Shown one piece after another: positions 6,774-11,475 of a stretch of DNA of 11,475 nucleotides. Under the pieces are notes generated by a model, which was given only the letters and a program-made list of their open reading frames with translations, was not told where the DNA came from and did not search any database. The translations under genes and the position numbers were made by a program. Within the stretch, counting starts at the first letter, position 1. Each line of letters starts with the position of its first letter. Source of the DNA: Pilaira anomala (Eukaryota > Mucoromycota > Mucoromycetes > Mucorales > Mucoraceae). The stretch covers positions 1 to 11,475 of the forward strand of contig JAIXMQ010000215.1 in NCBI GenBank assembly GCA_025716855.1, read 5' to 3'.

Positions 6774-7775
6774 TTAATCTTGATTGTCACCAGAACTGTC
6801 AGTATCATACTCAGAATCAGATATCTCACTCGTATCGTTATCAGTTGAATCCGAGTCGGTTAAATCTTCTGTTCTTGAGTTTTCAACATCACCTTATTGA
6901 AGAAGATCCTCCGGAAACTTGGGGGGGGGGGGGTTTATAACAGTATTAGAGTAACTGACTTCTCTTAAAGTTTTTATCAAACCACCCCATATATCCTGGC
7001 AATGCTTAAGACGCCACAAAAACTCTACAAGATGCCAAGGCATGCTTCTCTTGGTTCTATTTCTTGCTGAAATATTGAGCTTAACACCGTTCCAAGTGCC
7101 TAATTTAAAAACGATAAAGCTTTAGTACAATGTAATTAAAGATGGGTTTACTTATTAATTACCTTCAATAGTATTAGTATGTATACCATCAATACTAAAA
7201 CCAATAGAATGGTTAACAGTTCTATGCTCAAATTGCAAATCAAGTTCATCTAATCCATTATAAGCAGCCCAGCAATCGGTATGAATGATTGAACCTGACT
7301 TTACAAATCTCGAAATTACTCTTTCGAGCACAGCTCTGTTCCTTCTCTCAACTGTAACGAGAAACACTTTTCTCTCAGGTATTCTCTCAACACCACCCAG
7401 CACCCAAACACCGTCCACATGATGACCCCGGTGATGCTTACGTTTACCGAACTTTGACTCATCTATTTCGACAACTACACCCGGACCTCCTAAATCATTA
7501 AATGAATTAGTTAAATGTTATGACGTATAATTATGTAGACAGTTACCCATCATCAAATCCTCTTCTAAGCGTAAGTCCTATTGTAAAATTTGTTGCAAAC
7601 CATTCAAAACTGAACGAACCGAGCGCTGAGATATCTTGTATTTCTTGGCAATTTGTGTTCTTTGAGTATAGTGAGCCCATTCATAAAGTAATGCCAATAC
7701 TACTTCCGGACCAAGACTTCTGTTGTAAAAAAAAGACTCGCTAGTCTCGGCCAAGCGTGACCCTAAGCAGCACTT
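6774..7775 (-). pseudogene. Merlin (IS1016/ISXO2-like) transposase with two introns and two stops
   Basis: The transposase of a Merlin element, related to bacterial IS1016/IS1595. Exon 1 runs from about 7775 to 7547 (GPEVVLALLYEWAHYTQR, QIAKKYKISQRSVRSVL); its true start is not visible. Intron 1 (7546-7490, 57 nt) joins in phase to give MMGGPGVVVEIDESKFGKRK with the first catalytic Asp, then GVWVLGGVER. The second Asp is in IIHTDCWAAYNGL and the Glu in IHTNTIEG. Intron 2 (7162-7100, 63 nt, GTAATT..TTAG) joins to GTWNGVKLNISARNR, ..LVEFLWR and ..IWGGLIKTL. Stops interrupt at 7578-7580 (TAG) and 6894-6896 (TAA). Beyond the second, the same frame continues as an acidic Ser/Asp-rich tail to TAA at 6774-6776. 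No frameshift is needed, so decay is mild. The alternative is that 6894 is the real stop. Element ends were not found. Confidence 0.8.
6921..6933. repeat. Run of 13 G (C on minus)
   Basis: A mononucleotide run within the last Merlin exon. On minus it encodes four prolines and keeps the reading frame. It is a likely site of length variation and of sequencing error. Confidence 0.9.
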
Positions 7776-8031
7776 CTAATGTGACCAGACATGTTCATAT
7801 AATACTTCACTCACATATTCACATATACACGGTCACTACCACTTAATCTATTATCCACCGATTACTAATAAACATTCGTTCTACTACACAACCAGAGGAA
7901 AAATTAGAGTTTTTCTTGATTTTTGAGCCAAAAAGTAAATTCCCCGAGTAAATTTTTTTTTTACAAAAATTAAATCTTTTTATTGGAAGAAAAAAAATAC
8001 GTCAGATATTTCAAAATAAACAACTGTTAAT

Positions 8032-8156
8032 GGGAATACAAAAACCTTTATTGAGCTGCTCAAGGGAATACAAAACCTTTATTAAGATGCTCAAGGGAAG
8101 ACAAAACCTTTATCGTGCAGCTTAATGGAAAACAAAGCTGCAATGAGGTTGCGCAA
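8032..8156 (+). repeat. Four tandem 31-bp repeats
   Basis: Units at 8032-8063, 8064-8094, 8095-8125 and 8126-8156, of the form GGGAATACAAAACCTTTAT followed by a variable part and CTCAA or CTTAA. The first two are closest and the fourth is degenerate. A partial fifth (TGGACAAAAC) follows. Confidence 0.85.
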
Positions 8157-8314
8157 ATGGACAAAACTGTATTTTTTGGGCTTTTTATTGAGTACGACGA
8201 TAAAATGGCAAATTTTATTGGACAAAAAGAAAGAGAGAGAGAAAAAATTTGATTTTTAAAAAAAAAAGACTTAGAAAAAAAAAACTTATTCTTCATTTTG
8301 ATTCCTGAACATCA

Positions 8315-8345
8315 TGTTATAGAGACAACGTGTTATAGAGACAAC
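8315..8345 (+). repeat. Duplicated 15-mer TGTTATAGAGACAAC
   Basis: Exact copies at 8315-8329 and 8331-8345 separated by one G, a 16-bp spacing. They lie about 40 bp upstream of the TATA-like sequence at 8382 and could be a paired protein-binding site. Confidence 0.8.
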
Positions 8346-8381
8346 CGAAGAGTAAAAAACCTGCTTACGTTGATAAAAAGA

Positions 8382-8391
8382 TATATAAAAG
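8382..8391 (+). promoter_or_regulatory. TATA-like box
   Basis: TATATAAAAG matches a TATA-box consensus. A transcription start would be expected near 8410-8420. Downstream lie several intron-like segments on the same strand, which makes a promoter plausible, but AT-rich DNA gives such matches by chance. Confidence 0.35.
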
Positions 8392-8560
8392 CGTTAACTC
8401 GCGTAGAGCAATACACGTCTACCTAACTATTTAATTTTATAGCTCTTTTAAACGCTGCTTTAGTCTCAAAAGGTAACCTTTACGTAAAAACTCATTTTTG
8501 AAGACAAAATTATAGACATCTTTCTATGCTTTCGCTCTAGACTTTGCTTTTTTGTAAACT

Positions 8561-8769
8561 GTAAGTAGTTTGATTTGATTTATTCTTTAATGACAGAAAT
8601 TCAACGCGTCTTTCATTAATAGTAAGAAAGTAAGTAATTTTGATTATTTTAAATACTTTACGAATAATATTTTTATATAGCACTTAATTCTTTGTCAAAA
8701 AATGAATAAAATGTAAGTAATTTCTTTGAATTCATTAGCTGAATGAAGTACTAATTTTTTTTTTCATAG
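8561..8769 (+). other. Three consecutive intron-like segments, possible spliced transcript
   Basis: Three GTAAGTA donors each have a nearby acceptor: 8561-8596 (ends GACAG, 36 nt), 8630-8680 (ends TATAG, 51 nt) and 8713-8769 (57 nt, with TACTAAT at 8749-8755 and T-rich CATAG). They are separated by 32-33-nt segments without a clear open frame. The third has all fungal intron signals; the first is short. If real, the transcript is non-coding or encodes a very small peptide. Confidence 0.35.
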
Positions 8770-8833
8770 CTTTACTTGCTATTCTATTTGCCAAATCCTT
8801 GTGCTTTCTGATCTTAGCCTGAAAGACTTGGAG

Positions 8834-8855
8834 TTTTTTTTTTTTTTTTTTTTTT
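8834..8855 (+). repeat. Run of 22 T
   Basis: An uninterrupted mononucleotide run inside the probable non-autonomous element. Confidence 0.9.
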
Positions 8856-8943
8856 GGTTATCTGTCTTTGCTGACGTAGCAACTTGCCTTTTTTTTGCTT
8901 AAGTAGCCATTTCTTCTGAAAAATAAACTACGTTTTCTGAATA

Positions 8944-8998
8944 TTTTCTATTTATTTTCTATTTATTTTCTATTTATTTTCTATTTATTTTCTATATA
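8944..8998 (+). repeat. Five tandem 11-bp repeats, TTTTCTATTTA
   Basis: Four exact copies and a fifth ending ATATA, one after another. A simple repeat with no gene. Confidence 0.95.
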
Positions 8999-9228
8999 TT
9001 TATTTATGAAGGAAGGTAAACAAACAAATTTTTGAATCCCAATAAGGCGATTTTATCCCTGGGTAACATAGATTACTCTTTTGGAAAAAAAAGTAAACAA
9101 AAACCCAGACTTTTCCTCTGGTTGTGTAATTCTGAGTTCCATCATTGGTAATAAACAATTTGCTTAGCCCGATCTATAAATTATTTAGCTATTTGAGAAA
9201 AGTTCTACTTATAAGGTCAACTTACCCT

Positions 9229-9545
9229 ATTTGCATATACAATAATTCAACTCAACTAATTTTTATTATACACAATAATTCAACTCAACTAACTTGCCTT
9301 ATATACAATAATTCAACTCAACCAATTTGCATACAAAATAACTCAACTCAACCAATTTGCATATATAATTATTCAACTCAATCAATTGGCATGCACAACA
9401 AACCGTATTGAAAAACTATAATCTTTACAACAATTCCGAGCTCTATAAGCCGCCTTTAATTACTTGAAAAAAATTTTAATTAATAAGGTCAACTTAACCA
9501 ATTTTATACACTATAATTCAACTCAACTAATTTGCATACATAAAT
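9229..9545 (+). repeat. 30-33-bp minisatellite built on AATTCAACTCAACTAATTTGC
   Basis: The core ATTCAACTCAAC (third variant letters allowed) begins at 9245, 9278, 9311, 9341 and 9371, with periods of 33, 33, 30 and 30. A sixth copy at 9515 is preceded by ATAAGGTCAACTTA (9483-9496), which also precedes the first copy (9211-9224). This implies duplication of a larger unit. Because the period is a multiple of three, an open frame coding repeated YNNSTQPIC-like units appears. I regard it as an artefact. Bases 9390-9480 hold nothing else recognisable. Confidence 0.85.
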
Positions 9546-9562
9546 CTTTAAGTACGTATGTA

Positions 9563-9886
9563 TAGCTAAGCAAGGCCATATCTTTGAGCTGTACCACCGG
9601 TTTCACTGTGAGACTAACCCGATTGAAAGATTCTGGGGCGGCTAAAAAAATGGCTCGACAAAACTGCAATTACAGTTTTGTTTCTTTGGACAAAAACATA
9701 AATTCGTTCTTGGATAGTGCTTCCCCTCCTAGAGAACCACCTTTTCTGATAAGAAGATATTGGAATAAAATTTTTAGGTATATTGAAGCCCACAGTCAGG
9801 GAAAAGATGCAAGACAGGCTTTAGAGGTGGTAAAGACGTTTTCTAAAGATCAGAAATCACATCGAAAATTTAACTTATATCAATAA
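9563..9886 (+). pseudogene. C-terminal fragment of a fungal DDE transposase (FHCELNPIE type), frameshifted
   Basis: One frame reads GHIFELYHRFHCETNPIERF then WGG and a stop at 9643-9645. It matches the KFHCELNPIE.FWG motif of a large fungal family of DDE-superfamily endonucleases. After a frameshift in the GGGGCGG run near 9637, the next frame continues AAKKMARQNCNYSF, LDSAS, IRRYWNKIFRYIEAHSQGKD and HRKF. This corresponds to the family's aKr..R...dYsf..L......lDsv....irr...k.fRymday..G segment. The Glu in NPIE is probably catalytic. Everything upstream, including the two Asp residues, is missing, and the fragment begins right next to the minisatellite. The product cannot be active. The family assignment is from motif memory, not alignment. 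Confidence 0.6.
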
Positions 9887-10062
9887 AAAAAATATTTGTA
9901 CATTATAATAGTCCCCATTAATATTTTAAAATATGTTTAATTCATGTTTGGCATCATAAAATGTAAGAACGTTCGCAATGAGCATTTTTTTTAAAAAAAA
10001 AACGGAGTTTAAACCAAAAGCTGAAAATGTCCGTTTTTTTAAAATATATGATTTAAAAATAG
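9887..10062. other. AT-rich spacer with a small hairpin, no gene seen
   Basis: Contains AAAAAACGGA (about 9997-10006) and TCCGTTTTTT (about 10030-10039), a 10-bp inverted pair that also includes another CGGAGTTTAAA copy (10003-10013). No coding frame is visible. Confidence 0.4.
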
Positions 10063-10756
10063 ATGCACTGTATCAAGACGTTCGTTGTCACCCAAATTCT
10101 TGAAGCCATTTGCAATTTCAAGAGCACGTACAGGTCGTTGTATGGCCATGAAATTATGCTAGCACTGATTCTAAACATAAAATCGACAAATCGGTTGGTA
10201 ACATTGTTGTAAGAACCAGCCGAAACACCCAAATTAACCTCTGCAATTCGAAATCCAAAGTGTGTGTTTGCGAATCTCCAAAGAACCAAAGCGATTTGAA
10301 TTTCTACAGGGGTTCCATCTCTCAATTGAGTTCCTGCATACTCAGGTGCTTCGGTTGCCCTTTCAACAAGCCAGTTGAATGTAGATACGCTAACCCTATA
10401 ATGGGTCTTGAATAGCTTCTCGTGAGTTTTCAAGAAGGGATGCTTTTGAGTCCAATATTGTTCGGTAAAATCCAAACGATCGTGTTTACGACGAACATCT
10501 CTAAACATTCTTGGTGGTGAATTCGTATAGATTTCATGCAGCATAGAGATTGAAAATCTCATCAGACTGCTGTTGTCTTCGTTAATCATTTCCAAAAAAA
10601 AAATTCTTCGAAATCTGCATCATCGGCTATCAAAAGCCCTTCAAGAAGGTATTGTCTTCTTTTCTGCTGTTGTTCCAGGTGGTCGAAGTATTCATCATCA
10701 TAGGATCTACTGTCGTTATCTTCAGTATAGTTCTCAGTATATTGTTGGTTGTTCAT
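10063..10756 (-). pseudogene. Second PIF/Harbinger transposase, 3'-truncated and frameshifted
   Basis: The N-terminal half of another Harbinger transposase. The ATG at 10756 opens an acidic leader (ENYTEDNDSRSYDDEYFDHL). A T10 run (10 A on plus, about 10594-10603) causes a 1-nt shift. The next frame reads MLHEIYTNSPPRMFRDV, FKTHYRVSVSTFNWLVERA, ALVLWRFANTHFGFR, LGVSAGSYNNVTNRFVDF and ISWP. These align with FANCHFGYR and VSWP of the first Harbinger copy but differ widely, so it is another lineage. Near 10128 a second shift leads to ALEIANGFKNLGDNERLDTV, after which similarity stops at about 10063. All three catalytic residues should lie beyond that point and are missing. No terminal repeats were found. 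Confidence 0.75.
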
Positions 10757-10919
10757 TTTATGTACTATAGTAATGTAAAGTAAAGAGGAAAAGGAAAAAT
10801 TAACCATCAAAATAATGCAAATCTGACCTGGATTATAAATTGAGTTTTATTTTAAGTTACAAAAGTTCAAAATTACATCATTTTCTCTAGTCATTTTAGA
10901 TATGACTTCGGAGACATGT
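10757..10919. other. Spacer between the Harbinger and helicase-like fragments
   Basis: AT-rich, no gene. An open frame extending the Harbinger leader upstream to 10810 adds only low-complexity residues, so the ATG at 10756 is preferred. Confidence 0.4.
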
Positions 10920-11475
10920 TTATCTATTTTCAATCTGAGTTTCTGCCCAAAAAAAGACATCTACAAATTTGGACAAAAAAAATTTTTTGAAAGCATCTTG
11001 AGCGCACCCTATGCTTCTTTTGGTGTATCTGTAGCCAGATTTATCAGTGCATGCTAAAGGCAAGTTCAAGCCTACTCTTCTGTCATATTCAAGTACTTCT
11101 GGCTGACTAAAATCACCTGTGTGTTCCCCAAATTGTTCTTCTGTGTCGACTTCATTGTTGAGTTCATCATCAAAGTTTTGGGCGTATGATACTCTATAGA
11201 GAGTATAGTATTCAGGTAAAGTTAAATCGGAGAGTTGCCAGTGTCTGTCCAAGTATTTATCGAAGTGGGTTTTTGTAAAAATGTCCACTGAATCTGAACT
11301 TAATTGATGAAGATGTCTGCGTAGGTTACGTCTTTGTTTACAATGTGGTGCTGCAGTGTTAATAAAAACAATTCCTAGACTATTTATATGCTTATTCCAA
11401 CCACAAAAAAAGTATGCTGCCTCAATTGCACCTACGGATCTTGCTTTTATATGATCCCTTTGTGATTGCATATTG
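10920..11475 (-). CDS. Helitron/PIF1-helicase-like protein fragment, runs off the window
   Basis: An open frame enters from the right edge and ends at 10920. The stretch ARSVGAIEAAYFFCGW, ..INSLGIVFINTAAPHCKQRR, LSSDSVDIFTKTHFDKYLDR and LTLPEYYTLYRVSYAQN resembles the region between the Rep-like and PIF1-type helicase domains of Helitron-type proteins. There a R.hsa.EA....G segment is followed by .hfLn...P, then ..DIF...hl.kY..Rp..le.lTy.eYf. An acidic segment follows (DDELNNEVDTEEQFGEHTGD). No Walker A motif is present, so the helicase core would have to lie downstream and is absent; the frame ends in low-complexity FFLSKFVDVFFW residues. It is therefore a truncated fragment, either of a Helitron or of a PIF1-like gene. 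The ATG at 11469-11471 is probably internal, since no stop is seen upstream. Confidence 0.5.
   Translation of the reverse strand, partial: NMQSQRDHIKARSVGAIEAAYFFCGWNKHINSLGIVFINTAAPHCKQRRNLRRHLHQLSSDSVDIFTKTHFDKYLDRHWQLSDLTLPEYYTLYRVSYAQNFDDELNNEVDTEEQFGEHTGDFSQPEVLEYDRRVGLNLPLACTDKSGYRYTKRSIGCAQDAFKKFFLSKFVDVFFWAETQIENR

Larger units (their letters stand above)
7887..9126. mobile_element. Probable non-autonomous element with TA flanks, 1,240 bp
   Basis: The ends carry 16-bp perfect inverted repeats, CACAACCAGAGGAAAA at 7887-7902 and its reverse complement at 9111-9126, followed by looser similarity (GTTTTT-rich). TA lies just outside both ends (7885-7886 and 9127-9128), suggesting a Tc1/mariner/pogo-type family. 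No transposase is encoded. The interior holds 31-bp tandem repeats, a duplicated 15-mer, a TATA-like box, intron-like segments and simple repeats. It may be an internal-deletion derivative or an element that captured other DNA. A chance pairing of 18 matched bases 1.2 kb apart is unlikely but cannot be excluded without other copies. Confidence 0.6.

Noticed and set aside
6601..7864. TAATCGGGG (6601) and CCACCGATTA (7855) considered as Merlin terminal repeats
   Set aside because: The match is only about 8 bp with a mismatch, and no flanking 8-9-bp duplication was found.
8060..8296. Minus-strand open frame with Phe/Ser/Lys runs
   Set aside because: It covers the 31-bp repeats and A/T runs. The composition is low-complexity and no motif is seen.
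9145..9411. Open frame with repeated YNNSTQPIC-like units
   Set aside because: The frame stays open because the minisatellite period is a multiple of three. There is no start context or homology to support a gene.
8032..9545. Regularly spaced repeats considered as a CRISPR array
   Set aside because: The units are directly tandem or degenerate without unique spacers, there are no cas genes, and the locus is eukaryotic with spliceosomal introns.

Overview
The window looks like transposon-dense intergenic DNA from a fungus, most likely an early-diverging lineage such as Mucoromycota. That placement is inferred. It rests on AT-rich DNA with long A and T runs, short spliceosomal introns (57-63 nt, GT..AG, often GTAAGT donors), and DNA-transposon families known from such genomes. 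No bacterial operon, rRNA, tRNA or CRISPR array is visible.

Layout, left to right. 1-391: last exon of an IS630/Tc1-like (DDE_3) transposase cut by the window edge. 695-3212: a complete PIF/Harbinger element with 41-bp inverted repeats and a TAA target duplication. It carries convergent transposase and Myb/SANT-like genes, both broken by frameshifts. 3278-4126 (minus): a three-exon gene of unknown function with one apparent 1-nt deletion. About 4200-4490: an array of T-tracts repeating every ~20 bp. 4528-4848 (minus): a spliced 3' fragment that reads as a Mug/TDG-family DNA glycosylase. 5044-6370: an intact Tc1/mariner element with perfect inverted repeats, TA duplications and an open DD34E transposase, the youngest-looking insertion here. 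6774-7775 (minus): a Merlin (IS1016/ISXO2-like) transposase that needs two introns and has two in-frame stops. 7887-9126: a probable 1,240-bp non-autonomous element with 16-bp inverted repeats and TA flanks. It holds tandem repeats, a TATA-like box and three intron-like segments. 9229-9545: a 30-33-bp minisatellite. About 9563-9886: a frameshifted C-terminal transposase fragment of the fungal FHCELNPIE type. 10063-10756 (minus): the 5' part of a second, divergent Harbinger transposase. 10920-11475 (minus): a fragment resembling Helitron/PIF1-helicase proteins, running off the window.

The genes do not form a pathway. Most are independent mobile elements at different stages of decay. The likely non-transposon candidates are the unknown gene at 3278-4126 and the DNA glycosylase fragment beside it. 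Exon structures and family calls were worked out by eye, without alignment or database search.
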